From Stramonita haemastoma (Eukaryota > Mollusca > Gastropoda > Neogastropoda > Muricidae), in NCBI GenBank assembly GCA_030674155.1, contig JASPKP010005211.1, forward strand, positions 1-10,000: a stretch of 10,000 bases of DNA, written 5' to 3'. The notes beneath the pieces were generated by a model. It was not told the DNA's origin. It saw only the letters and a program-made list of their open reading frames with translations, and searched no databases. Shown in pieces: positions 1 to 8,464 of this stretch. Position 1 is the first letter of the stretch. Each line of letters begins with the position of its first letter. The position numbers and the translations under genes are program-made.

Positions 1-116
1 CTACTACTACTATAGTATAACTATTGTGAACGATAGAGTATGAATAAGATCCAAAAATAGTACACAGCGTAGTGGGAGAGACACATGGGGAAATAACGAC
101 ACAGAATAACTGATAA

Positions 117-196
<80 letters not shown>
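117..196. repeat. (GA)n microsatellite
   Basis: This is a GA dinucleotide array with a few single-base phase breaks (AAG). It is followed at about 199-217 by a short TGATT-type pentanucleotide run and an AT-rich stretch. That stretch loosely resembles the AT-rich tail of the SINE described elsewhere in the window, but it is too short to assign. Confidence 0.98.
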
Positions 197-231
197 TTAT
201 TGATTTGATTTGATTTATTCTTTATATATAT

Positions 232-323
232 AGAGAGAGAGAGAGACAGAGACAGACAGACAGAGACAGAGAGACAGACAGAGAGAGAGACAGACAGACA
301 CTGAGACAGACAGACAGACAGAG
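232..323. repeat. Compound (GA)n/(GACA)n microsatellite
   Basis: GA and GACA units are mixed, with one CTGA interruption near 301. The purine-rich strand is plus. The adjacent single-copy sequence (about 324-523) shows no gene or repeat that I recognise. Confidence 0.97.
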
Positions 324-520
324 TTTTTAGATAATACTAACGTGAGCAACTAACATGGGGTCTATGTATGGAGATTAATACAACATAAAAAGGAAAAGAA
401 AAACGATTAAAATTAAAATTCTAAAAAACCATTGCAAAACAACCAAATGCGAGAAAAAGAAAGGGGAGCAACCTGGAAAGTATAGAAAAAGAAAACAAAC
501 ATAATCCCCAGGACAAGCCA

Positions 521-523
<3 letters not shown>

Positions 524-589
<66 letters not shown>
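524..589. repeat. (CA)n microsatellite
   Basis: This is an uninterrupted CA array of about 33 units. All six frames are open only because the dinucleotide contains no stop codon. Confidence 0.99.
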
Positions 590-590
<1 letters not shown>

Positions 591-634
591 GGACCAACCA
601 AGTGAACAGGAATGTTCCCTGCATGGCTTTTACT

Positions 635-905
<271 letters not shown>

Positions 906-1132
906 ACAACAATCAACAATGAACAAGATTTATTCTTCAGGCCACCCAGCCCCAAGAATGGGGTAAACAAAGCATAGCAAAGCAAAGCAAATAATGCAAA
1001 AGTAAAATAAAACCTCATGACATGTGTGGCAACTGCTAAAACATATCAAGTGTGAACATGTCCTTTTAGATTAAACTGACCTCTTTTAAATGATGTTATT
1101 TGTTTGTCAAGTCTCCAAGTTTTCAACAAAAT

Positions 1133-1135
<3 letters not shown>

Positions 1136-1225
<90 letters not shown>
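1136..1225. repeat. (GA)n microsatellite
   Basis: This GA array of about 44 units directly abuts the 5'-truncated end of SINE fragment A, which starts just after it. Confidence 0.99.
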
Positions 1226-1227
<2 letters not shown>

Positions 1228-1409
1228 CCATGTGCACAATTAAAACCGGTTCTGACTTTCGAAAGAGTAGGCCATTTTGAATCGTATCTGGTGGAATACC
1301 ACGTGAACACGTAGACTGGATGTTAAAAAAAATAAAATAAAAAGCCCCCAAAACACACAAACGCTTATTCTATTATCCTCAAAATAAAAGGATAAATAAA
1401 TGAATAAAA

Positions 1410-1410
<1 letters not shown>
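1226..1410 (+). mobile_element. SINE fragment A (type-1 tail), 5'-truncated and diverged
   Basis: The segment aligns with copies B, C, D and F of the same dispersed element. Shared landmarks in order are a TGCAC..TTAAA block, GAAAGAGTAGGCCAT, a GGTGGAA block, GACTGGATGT, and the terminal TATTATCCTC followed by an AAAATAAAAGGATAAATAAA tail. It lacks the tRNA-like head and much of the core. The tail stem-loop is disrupted by an A/C-rich change around 1340-1362. A (GA)n array borders it on the 5' side and (CA)n follows the tail. It is non-coding; any mobility would have depended on a LINE reverse transcriptase. I am confident of the family relationship but less so of the exact ends. Confidence 0.7.
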
Positions 1411-1443
<33 letters not shown>

Positions 1444-1480
1444 CACACACACACACACACACACACACCACCACACACAC
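1411..1480. repeat. (CA)n microsatellite 3' of SINE tail A
   Basis: This CA array has an interruption at 1442-1443 and CCA interruptions near 1468-1472. It begins immediately after the AT-rich tail of SINE fragment A. Confidence 0.98.
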
Positions 1481-1568
1481 CCCACGCGACAAAGCTAGTG
1501 AGAGCAAAAGTTTGTAGCCTAACTGGACACGACATTGCTTTCACTGGCTTAGCTACAATGAGTCTCAC

Positions 1569-1593
1569 CTTCAGTCATTGCTGGAAGCCCCAT
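1569..1593 (-). other. Candidate first coding exon ending in a splice donor (speculative)
   Basis: On the minus strand, an ATG at 1593-1591 opens a frame of eight codons (Met-Gly-Leu-Pro-Ala-Met-Thr-Glu). It then runs into AAG|GTGAGA, a good match to a splice donor, with the intron starting at 1568. A stop codon lies in frame nine codons upstream of the ATG. The first ATG has a weak start context (T at -3); the second has G at -3. The CpG-rich patch at 1721-1850 lies upstream on this strand, which is what a 5' UTR and promoter would look like. No homology is recognised and the signal is short, so chance is quite possible. Confidence 0.2.
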
Positions 1594-1720
1594 CGAACCA
1601 GCAAGATCCCACGTTTAAAAAAACAACAACAACCAACTTGGCTTTCACGATTTCACCAGAAGACTTGTATGAAAACTGCTGCCTCAACAGCTCAAATAAT
1701 TATTCTCAATGTCACTGAGC

Positions 1721-1850
1721 TCGCTCGTTCGTTCCCCCAACTGCCGCTACTGCGCCTCGTGTGGTTTTTCCCAACGAAGCGTTATTTTAACTCCGGAAAC
1801 TTCCAGTGCTTCGTGTGACGTATTCTGGGTCGCGTGATCGCGCAGACGAG
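1721..1850 (-). promoter_or_regulatory. CpG-rich patch, possible promoter
   Basis: I count 16 CpG dinucleotides in 130 bp, far more than in the other single-copy parts of the window. The patch includes a CRE-like TGACGTAT, an ETS-like CCGGAAAC and the inverted pair CGCG-TGAT-CGCG. It lies upstream, on the minus strand, of the candidate first exon at 1569-1593. The minus strand is proposed only because of that exon. Motif matches this short occur by chance, so this is a weak regulatory call. Confidence 0.25.
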
Positions 1851-1864
1851 AATGAGTAGACTAA

Positions 1865-1909
1865 TCTTTTTCTTTTCTTTTTTTTTTCTTTCGTTTTTTT
1901 TTTTTTTTA
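1865..1909. repeat. T-rich tract
   Basis: A nearly pure T run is broken by a few C and one G. On the minus strand this is an A-rich tract. No SINE or LINE body is recognisable beside it, so I do not call it a retroposon tail. Confidence 0.9.
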
Positions 1910-2093
1910 ACCGTAGAGGTTATTGGCTAATTTTGGGAAAATCCAGCCGAGAAGTCGACGTAAGCATGATGTCAAGCTATTTGAAACAATGTTGTTCTGA
2001 ATTATTTTTGGCGTGTCGACGTATTTCCTCTTTCCGCTTCTTATAACAGTAAAAACAGTGGGCATTTTGAGAGGCGTTGGTGACACAAATTTA

Positions 2094-2095
<2 letters not shown>

Positions 2096-2161
<66 letters not shown>
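2096..2161. repeat. (AT)n microsatellite
   Basis: An uninterrupted AT array of about 33 units, the only long AT array in the window. It is self-complementary and can extrude as a cruciform. A separate perfect hairpin starts six bases downstream. Confidence 0.99.
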
Positions 2162-2164
<3 letters not shown>

Positions 2165-2166
2165 TT

Positions 2167-2190
2167 GGTGCATGATCATCATCATGCACC
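2167..2190. repeat. Perfect 10-bp inverted repeat (hairpin)
   Basis: GGTGCATGAT, loop CATC, then ATCATGCACC: a perfect 10-bp stem with a 4-base loop just after the AT array. It is not followed by a T-run, so nothing suggests a terminator. Its role is unknown. Confidence 0.9.
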
Positions 2191-2700
2191 TGCAGTGAAA
2201 AAGCAGTCCATTGTACAGTCCTATTGTACAGAATCTAGATCTAGCCTAGTAACCTGTTCTAGTCACAACCGATTTCTCAACATGGAAAATGCAGAGTGGT
2301 TAACCGTACCGGTACAAACATTTCATATTGTTTCCCTATTGTTGTAAAATGGGGCTACTCCTGTGTTAAAAAAGCCCCATATGGTTTTTATATTAAGAAA
2401 CACCAAATACCACGAAAGGACAAGTTTGGATGATGATTAGCTTAATTAAAGTGTTAGGATAATTGAATGATTCATTAAGTTAGGACTTAAATAATTCCCC
2501 AGACCTCAGTGTAGCTGGGATTGCGGTTTAAGCGTCGGACACGTTTCTGTAAGACGCAGGTTTGAGTTGCAGTAGGCCTAAAGTCGAACAGTTGAGCTTT
2601 GTCGTCTTGCTTAGTTTAATTAATGAGAAGAACATTTCGTCGGACTCCATTCCTATGTAAGCATACGTGCACGCTTGGAGTGCGCGCGCACGCATACAAG
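2191..2700. other. Single-copy intergenic or intronic sequence
   Basis: Apart from the tRNA-like segment at 2505-2575, I see no gene, long repeat or conserved motif here. The end near 2680-2697 has a short GCGCGC alternating run and then passes into GA and G tracts. Confidence 0.5.
2505..2575 (+). mobile_element. Degenerate tRNA-like SINE head
   Basis: A polymerase III-like A box (TAGCTGGGATTGCGG, from 2512) and a degenerate B box (GGTTTGAGTTGC, 2559-2570) lie 47 bases apart, close to true tRNA spacing. Between them GGTTTAAGCGTCGGAC resembles the D-arm and anticodon-arm region of tRNA-derived SINEs. The B box has lost the usual CC end, and no intact cloverleaf or type-1 tail follows. It is best read as an old SINE head or tRNA pseudogene, not a functional tRNA. 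Confidence 0.45.
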
Positions 2701-2731
2701 AGAGAAAGAGAGAGAGGGGGGGGGGGAGGGT
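2698..2731. repeat. Short (GA)n plus G-tract
   Basis: About ten GA-type units lead into a run of eleven G residues, then AGGG and TAGG. As in the array at 7334-7590, the G-tract lies at the 3' end of a purine-rich GA tract on the plus strand. Confidence 0.9.
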
Positions 2732-2834
2732 AGGTGAAGAGTGTGGTGGTGCCGGTTATGTTCCGGGTTGAGACTACTTATTATTAAACACTGGCATTTT
2801 AACAGTGGGCAGAAAATGGAGACTGATGGATGGC

Positions 2835-2902
2835 AGAAAGAGAGAGAGACAGAGACAGGAAGAGAGCGACAGGCAGATCACTATAATTACTGACATACTG
2901 AC

Positions 2903-2951
<49 letters not shown>

Positions 2952-2952
2952 A

Positions 2953-3040
<88 letters not shown>
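2835..3040. repeat. Compound (GA)n-(GACA)n-(GA)n microsatellite
   Basis: Imperfect GA/GACA units (2835-2908, including a non-repetitive stretch at about 2876-2900) lead to (ACAG)n at 2909-2950. About 45 GA units follow, to 3040. The order GA, GACA, GA matches the arrays at 635-905 and 7334-7558. Confidence 0.97.
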
Positions 3041-3045
<5 letters not shown>

Positions 3046-3084
3046 AATGGTTTATTTGCGATAAGCTTTACGCCCATTCACAAA

Positions 3085-3214
<130 letters not shown>

Positions 3215-3235
3215 ACATTGACTGAAATACAGGGG

Positions 3236-3236
<1 letters not shown>

Positions 3237-3274
<38 letters not shown>

Positions 3275-3318
3275 CACACACACCACACACACACACCACA
3301 CACACACACACACACACA
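3237..3318. repeat. (CA)n microsatellite 5' of SINE B
   Basis: CA array with several CAA or CCA slippage interruptions around 3272-3300. It ends where the SINE B core begins. Confidence 0.98.
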
Positions 3319-3547
3319 TCCTTCGGATGAGACTATAAACCGAGGACCCGTGTGCGAACGCACGCAGAACATCTTGCGCACACGTTAAATCCTGTTCCGC
3401 TTTTCGGAAGAGTAGGCCATCGTGTGCCGGTGGGAACAGATGACATTTACAAAACTACATACACACGGGGACTGGTTGTAAAAAAGCACATGAGTGCTTA
3501 TTCCATTATCCTCGATATAAAAGAATAAAATAAATAAAAATAAAAAA
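3319..3547 (+). mobile_element. SINE copy B (core plus type-1 tail), headless
   Basis: The best preserved plus-strand core plus tail. In order: CTTCGGATGAGACTATAAAC, CCGAGGACCCGTGTGCG, a GCGCACACGTTAAAT block, CTTTTCGGAAGAGTAGGCCA, CGGTGGGAACAGATGACA, GGGGACTGG, a perfect stem-loop at 3484-3499, CCATTATCCTCGATATAAAA and a tail of AATAAA-like units. The first part resembles a central domain that I recall as widespread in molluscan SINEs (recollection, not searched). The tRNA-like head seen in copy D is missing, and the element starts flush against a (CA)n array. A short (CA)n also follows the tail. Confidence 0.8.
3484..3499 (+). other. Tail stem-loop of SINE B
   Basis: AAGCAC-ATGA-GTGCTT forms a perfect 6-bp stem with a 4-base loop. 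The same structure occurs in SINE copies D, E and F, including a compensatory change in D. Confidence 0.75.
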
Positions 3548-3597
3548 CACACACACACAAACGCCCTTACCCCCCCCCCCCCCACACACACACACCC
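3548..3597. repeat. (CA)n - poly(C) - (CA)n
   Basis: A short CA run follows the SINE B tail. A run of 14 C at 3570-3583 and another short CA run come next. Confidence 0.95.
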
Positions 3598-3676
3598 GCA
3601 TGCGCGCTCAGATATAGATTTAGCTAACATCACAGGCAGCACTTTAAAAATCTGTGTATTTGACACTCCTCCCCAA

Positions 3677-3689
3677 CCCCCCCCCCCCC

Positions 3690-3764
<75 letters not shown>
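3677..3764. repeat. Poly(C) plus (CA)n microsatellite
   Basis: Fourteen C (3677-3690) are followed by about 36 CA units. C-tract next to CA is also seen at 3570-3597. Confidence 0.98.
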
Positions 3765-3765
<1 letters not shown>

Positions 3766-4305
3766 AAAAACAAATTGATGTCGCCTAGTATAATAATTCC
3801 GTGGTAGTAACGCTTTGCAGAGACTTTCATTCTGAAGACGTGCATAACATATTTTTTCATAAGCTCAAGTAAGGGAAGGGTAGGACTAGGTATATGAATA
3901 AAACATTTTGTCTATGTACAGGGAGGTACAAAAGAAGGGGTATTGTTGTTGTCGCTTTCCATGAAGACGTACAAGTCAAATGTCTTTACGAGGCACTTGT
4001 CACTTCTATTGCAAAGCGGCTACACCACAGATCGAGAACTACTTTTGTTGTGTTTTTTTTTTTTTTTTTTAAAGCACGTAGGATTGCTCATATTTGGGGA
4101 CTAGTCGTTAGGCTAGGTCAGTTAGTCGATCTCTATTAATAGTAGTCCACTCGACATTGTGAAATACTGTTTCGCAAATCTAGTCACAACCTTTTTGCCT
4201 GGTTCGATGATATACTGGTTCCGAAGTAGTCGAATGTTTTCTTTAGTGGTTCGTTGTCCTTCCTCTCTTTGCCTTTTTCTCTCTATTTCTTGGTTTAGAT
4301 AAGTA
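3765..4305. other. Single-copy sequence, no recognised feature
   Basis: I see no gene, known element or tandem repeat here apart from an 18-base T run at 4053-4070. Short frames on either strand show no recognisable domain. Confidence 0.5.
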
Positions 4306-4411
4306 TTCATCCCCAAAGTCGGAATGCGGCTGCCTTAATAAATGATGGGCAAAAATGGTCGCATATAAAAATGTCTTACCATCGGTGAACTTCGGAGCTC
4401 TAGCCAAGAAG
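4306..4411 (+). mobile_element. Type-2 SINE tail fragment
   Basis: Shared landmarks with the element at 7800-8115 and with the minus-strand copies at 4841-5143: TTCATCCCC, AAGTCGGAATGCGGCTGCCT, GGTCGCATAT, then a GGTGAACTTCGGAGCTCTAG block. No core lies upstream, so this is a tail fragment. The words GTCGGAATGCGGCT..CCTTAA resemble molluscan SINE 3' regions I recall (not searched). Confidence 0.65.
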
Positions 4412-4518
4412 TGAATAGTATCATAAGAAAAATATTCAGGCAGAAATATACATCACACACACACAAACTCATGTTTGTGTTGTTGTTGTCAGTGCTGACT
4501 CCACTCTCCCCCCTAAAG

Positions 4519-4757
4519 TCCTTCGTATAAGACTATATAAACCGAGGCCCCGTGTGTGAACGCACGCTGAACATCTTGCGCACACGTTAAATCCTGTTCC
4601 GCTTTTCGTAAGAGTAGGCCATCGTGTGCCGGTAGGAACAGATGACATTCACAAAACTGAATACACCGGGGACCGGATGTAAAAAAAAAAAAAAAAAAAA
4701 GCACAAGATTGTTTATCCTATTATCCTCGATATAAAAGAATAAAATACAAAGAATAA
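4519..4757 (+). mobile_element. SINE copy C (core plus type-1 tail), headless
   Basis: Very similar to copy B through the core (CTTCGTATAAGACTATATAA, CCGAGGCCCCGTGTG, GCGCACACGTTAAATCC, GTAAGAGTAGGCCATCG, CGGTAGGAACAGATGACA). The A-run before the tail stem-loop has expanded to 20 (4681-4700). The stem-loop (4699-4714) is partly broken: AAGCAC pairs with TTGTTT, which leaves one mismatch and one G-U. The tail is CCTCGATATAAAAGAATAAA. This is the only copy of six without a microsatellite at its 3' end. It starts at the same CTTCG point as copy B, so both lack the same 5' part. Confidence 0.78.
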
Positions 4758-4840
4758 GTCTAAAAATGTTAAGACAGTTCCAAGCAAAGGGCTGATAACG
4801 GGTTTTCTGTGTTTCTTCACTGAAGATGCATCTTATTCAA

Positions 4841-5143
4841 TTGACTGGAAAATCGATTAAAAAAAAAAAAAATCTGTTCCTTGTCGAGAGTTCCAAGGTT
4901 CACCAATGGTGAGATTTTACATATGCGACTGTTTTTTACCCATCATCAAGGTAGCTTGCATTCTGACTTCGGGAAGGAAAATCGAAATGACTCAGTTGAC
5001 TGGAAAATCGATATTTTAAAAAGTGTTCCTTGGCTAGAGCTCTAAAGGTTCACCAATGGTGAGATTTTGCATATATGCGACCGTTTTTTACCCACCATCA
5101 AGGTAGCTGGATTCTGACTTCGGGGATGAAAATCGAAATGACA
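4841..5143 (-). repeat. Tandem duplication (about 150 bp x 2) of a type-2 SINE tail, inverted
   Basis: Unit 1 (4841-4995) and unit 2 (4996-5143) both start with TTGACTGGAAAATCGAT. Both share GTTCCTTG, AAGGTTCACCAATGGTGAGA, a CATATGCGAC-type block, GTTTTTTACCCA, ATCAAGGTAGCT, ATTCTGACTTCGG and AAAATCGAAATGAC. Read on the minus strand, each is the type-2 SINE tail found on plus at 4306-4411 and 7975-8115. The units differ by several substitutions and small indels, so the duplication is not recent. Confidence 0.8.
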
Positions 5144-5265
5144 GTCAAGTCTCTCGGAGTAAATTCAGTCGGACCCGCGCGCTAACGGACTTACGCACGA
5201 CAAAAGAACCCACGACTATACAAAACTAGAAAGCTCATGGAGGTAGGCTTCCTGGCAACGGAATT
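5144..5265 (+). mobile_element. Type-2 SINE core fragment
   Basis: Matches the core at 7820-7960: GTCAAGTCTCTCGG, GTAAATTCAGTCGGACCC, GCTAACGGACTTACGCACG, AAAGAACCCACGAC, an AAGCTCATGGAGGTAGG block and CCTGGCAA. It also aligns loosely with the type-1 core (CCGAGGACCCGTGTG, GCGCACACGTTAAA). It lies in plus orientation directly beside the two minus-orientation tail copies, so it is a rearranged piece and not an intact element. Confidence 0.6.
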
Positions 5266-5283
5266 GTCAGTCAGCCTGTATGT

Positions 5284-5478
5284 GTACTGTTTGCTGAGCC
5301 TGACGCTGTTGTGAAATAATTATGATCTGCTGAGTTAGTTCCAATCTTTGTACTGTTTGCCGAGTCTGTTGCTGCTGTGAAATAATTATGATCTAATGAG
5401 TTAGTTCCAATCTTTGTACTGTTTGCCGAGTCTGTTGCTGTTGTGAAAGTATGATCCGCTGAGTTGGTTCCAATCTTT
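5284..5478. repeat. 66-bp tandem repeat, three copies
   Basis: Units start at 5284, 5350 and 5416 with GTACTGTTTGC and end with GTTCCAATCTTT. The first two are 66 bp. The third is 63 bp because AATAATTATG is shortened to AGTATG. The units differ by a few substitutions (for example CTGAGCCTGACG against CCGAGTCTGTTG). No open frame is kept through it. Confidence 0.9.
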
Positions 5479-5558
5479 CCTTGTTCGAAGACTCAATGAT
5501 TTAGGGCCGACAGTGAGAAAAGTGCAGTGTTCATTTTTCACTTCCTTCAAACCAGTTT

Positions 5559-5561
<3 letters not shown>

Positions 5562-5647
<86 letters not shown>
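5562..5647. repeat. (CA)n microsatellite
   Basis: Uninterrupted CA array of about 43 units. It is followed by A/C-rich sequence (about 5660-5745) that is nearly free of G on the plus strand. Confidence 0.99.
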
Positions 5648-5649
<2 letters not shown>

Positions 5650-5820
5650 CTTTCACCGAAACCCCTTATCACTCGCGGGAAAAAAAAACCCAACCAAAAC
5701 CCCAACCCAACAAAAAAACAAACAAAAAGAAATTCAAAACATTAAGTTTGAAAAACAACTGGTCGTTTACGATAAAGACACACTTACGTAATGTAGGCTA
5801 TCCCTGTTTATGGAACAGAC

Positions 5821-5821
<1 letters not shown>

Positions 5822-5882
<61 letters not shown>

Positions 5883-5887
5883 ACCAC
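5822..5887. repeat. (CA)n microsatellite at the 3' end of SINE D
   Basis: CA array of about 29 units, ending in CCACCAC and then the T-run that is the minus-strand A tail of SINE D. On the SINE strand it reads as (TG)n directly after the tail. Confidence 0.98.
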
Positions 5888-6403
<516 letters not shown>

Positions 6404-6462
6404 AGTATTTTATTCGAGGATAATAGATAAGCACTCGTGTGCTTTTTTACATCCAGTCCCCG
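6404..6462 (-). mobile_element. SINE fragment E (type-1 tail only)
   Basis: On the minus strand: CGGGGACTGGATGTAAAAAA, a perfect stem-loop (6429-6444, AAGCAC-ACGA-GTGCTT), then CTATTATCCTCGAATAAAAT. Only the last 60 bp of the element remain. Same strand as SINE D, and upstream of D's head. Confidence 0.75.
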
Positions 6463-6930
6463 CCCTTTTCAGGGATACATCAAATTGAGAAGATACTAAA
6501 CAATAAAACTTTACGCAATACCAAACAACACCCAAGAATAAGGACACTATTTTATATGATAAGGTAATAAAAAATGCACTCGTTCAGAAAACAAAAATCT
6601 GAAGTCACAATTAAAGATTTGATTATGGAAGAGAAGAAAGCGTTAATAGATAAAGAGCAAACAAGAGAACAAAATGAAATAAACAACTCAAAAAAACATC
6701 AATCCACCACCATCTGTCAAAAATTATACATGTGTATAAATCATGCATTTGGATAAAAGGGGACATTTTTAAAACTAATATCCTTATTGGAGGGGGGGGG
6801 GAGACATACTACCAATAAAAATATAAATAAAGTAAATCAAAATTATTATTATTTTGTTTTTTTTACATAAAACATCCTAGATGTTTCAAAGAATAGGCAA
6901 AACATTTTTATCAATCGAGTAATGTTTTAC
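6463..6930. other. AT-rich sequence, no recognised gene
   Basis: AT-rich with one G run (10 G, about 6792-6801) and a T-run near 6857. A 60-codon lysine- and glutamate-rich frame at 6574-6756 (plus) has no domain I recognise and is what AT-rich DNA can produce by chance. Confidence 0.5.
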
Positions 6931-7041
6931 ATACACTCACACACACACTCACACACAGACACACACAGACACACACACAGACACACACACATAGACACAC
7001 ACGCACACACACACATATACACAGAAACATACACTCAATCA

Positions 7042-7100
<59 letters not shown>

Positions 7101-7171
7101 CCACACACACACACACACGCACACACACGCACACACAAACACACACAAACACACACACACACACATATAGA

Positions 7172-7225
<54 letters not shown>

Positions 7226-7275
7226 CACACACACCACACACACACACACACACACAACACACACACACACACACA
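6931..7275. repeat. Long imperfect (CA)n with CACACAGA, CACGCA and CACATA variants
   Basis: A 345-bp CA-class array. The left half has interspersed GACA, TAGA, GC and TACA variants with a short unit-like regularity. Pure CA at 7044-7098 and 7175-7232 is separated by AACC, GCAC and AAAC variants. The dense interruptions indicate an old array, unlike the uninterrupted arrays at 5562-5647 and 9276-9350. Confidence 0.97.
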
Positions 7276-7331
7276 TTTTCACAGGTTCTTGCACATTTCA
7301 TCAATAAACTTCATTCTAAGGAAATATATGC

Positions 7332-7558
<227 letters not shown>

Positions 7559-7560
<2 letters not shown>

Positions 7561-7590
7561 GAGGGGGGCGAGGGGGGGGGGAGGGGGGTG
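7559..7590 (+). repeat. G-rich tract with G-quadruplex potential
   Basis: G runs of 6, 10 and 6 are separated by CGA and A, directly 3' of the GA array. Because the run of 10 can supply two G3 blocks, at least four G3 blocks are available for an intrastrand quadruplex on plus. Confidence 0.8.
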
Positions 7591-7613
7591 CTGAGCCTCA
7601 GCTTTACCAGTTG

Positions 7614-7715
7614 GAACATAATAATTATACATAGAAATCTTTTTCTTCAGACACATCGAACATAATTATGCATGGAAATCTGTTTCTTTAGACACATCAC
7701 GAACATAATTATAAG
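7614..7715. repeat. 43-44 bp tandem duplication, 2.3 copies
   Basis: Units start at 7614, 7658 and (partial) 7701 with GAACATAAT. Each full unit contains AGAAATCT or GGAAATCT, a TTTCTT run and AGACACATC. A few substitutions separate the units. Confidence 0.85.
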
Positions 7716-7799
7716 GTTTCGTGACCTAAAATCACGACAGCCAGATCCCCTGCCCTTCCCAGTGTCCATCATTAACGCAGCAACTTAATTAATTAAAGA

Positions 7800-8115
7800 C
7801 ATTGAAGCGACTTGATACTGTCAAGTCTTTCGGGGGAAGACAGTAAATTAGTCGGACCAGTGTGCTAACTATGTGGACTTGTGCAAGTCAATTAAAGAAC
7901 CCACCACAGTTGGAAACAGGAAAGAACAAGGAGGTAGTATCTCTCGACTGTCCTGGCAAAACTAGTAGGTTTCATTTCCATATCCACGAAGTCAGAATCC
8001 ACGAAGTCAGAATCCACGAAGTCAGAATGCGGCTACCTTAACGGGTGAGGAAAAAAAACGGTCGCATATGCAAAAATTTAACCAGTGGTGCACTTCCGAG
8101 CTCCAGCAGAGGAAC
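7800..8115 (+). mobile_element. Type-2 SINE (core plus tail, co-linear)
   Basis: The only type-2 copy with core and tail in the same direction. It starts with a short hairpin (GACTTGA-TACTG-TCAAGTC, 7809-7827). Next come CTTTCGGGGGAAGACAG, TAAATTAGTCGGACCAGTG, ATTAAAGAACCCACC and TGTCCTGGCAAAACTAG. A 15-bp triplication follows, then GTCAGAATGCGGCTACCTTA, ACGGTCGCATATGC and a TTCCGAGCTCCAGCAGAGGA end. The CTTTCGG..GGACC..GTGTG..TTAAAGAACCCAC order parallels the type-1 core, but the tail is different. I see no tRNA-like boxes upstream. A C-tract follows its end. Confidence 0.65.
7982..8026. repeat. 15-bp perfect tandem triplication inside the type-2 SINE
   Basis: ATCCACGAAGTCAGA occurs three times without mismatch (7982-7996, 7997-8011, 8012-8026). 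Other type-2 copies have this site once, so it is a local expansion. Confidence 0.95.
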
Positions 8116-8117
8116 GA

Positions 8118-8302
8118 CACCCCCCCCCCCCCCCCTCCAAAAAACAACAACAAAAACAACAAATATTTTTTTTAAAAACCCACAAAAACAAACCAAACAC
8201 AACAAACGAAGGAAAATAAAAACAAAATAAAAAGCAACAAAAACACATCAAGAAAAAAACAACACCCAAAACACCACCACCAACAACAAACAAACTAAAA
8301 CT
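8118..8302. repeat. Poly(C) and A/C-rich, G-poor low-complexity sequence
   Basis: A run of 16 C (8120-8135) is followed by about 165 bp of A, C and AAC/CAAA-like units with only about five G on plus. One T-run (about 8166-8173) interrupts it. A 123-codon minus-strand frame at 8078-8449 is a by-product of this composition. Confidence 0.85.
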
Positions 8303-8464
8303 TTTTTTTTTTAAGTCTTGCAAAAAAGCTTCGAAACACTTTATAGGAAACAACGTGAGCAAACTAGGGTTTTTTTTTTCTCCTTTCTTTTTGTTCGTTC
8401 TAGAGTAAATAAATTTATTACATTGTACTGCCGTATAATAATACCCCACTACATTCGTCTAAGA

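Noticed and set aside
1498..1818. 106-codon open frame on plus in single-copy sequence
   Set aside because: No domain, signal peptide or splice context is recognisable, and the length is within chance for a stretch with few stops. The same DNA more plausibly contains a minus-strand CpG-rich patch.
2909..2950. CRISPR-like regular repetition in the GACA arrays
   Set aside because: The repeats are 2-4 bp with no spacers. These are ordinary compound microsatellites in a eukaryotic context.
4053..4070. T-run as the A tail of a minus-strand retroposon
   Set aside because: No SINE or LINE landmark was found on the side where a body would be expected.
4511..4757. Target-site duplication around SINE C (TAAAGTC before, ATAAGTC after)
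   Set aside because: The match is only about six bases with a mismatch and an uncertain tail end, so it cannot be separated from chance.
6574..6756. 60-codon lysine- and glutamate-rich frame
   Set aside because: AT-rich DNA often gives such frames. I recognise no family and see no exon boundary support.
8078..8449. 123-codon minus-strand frame rich in Phe, Cys and Gly
   Set aside because: It overlaps the A/C-rich, G-poor tract. Its composition follows directly from that sequence, and it crosses a C run of 16.
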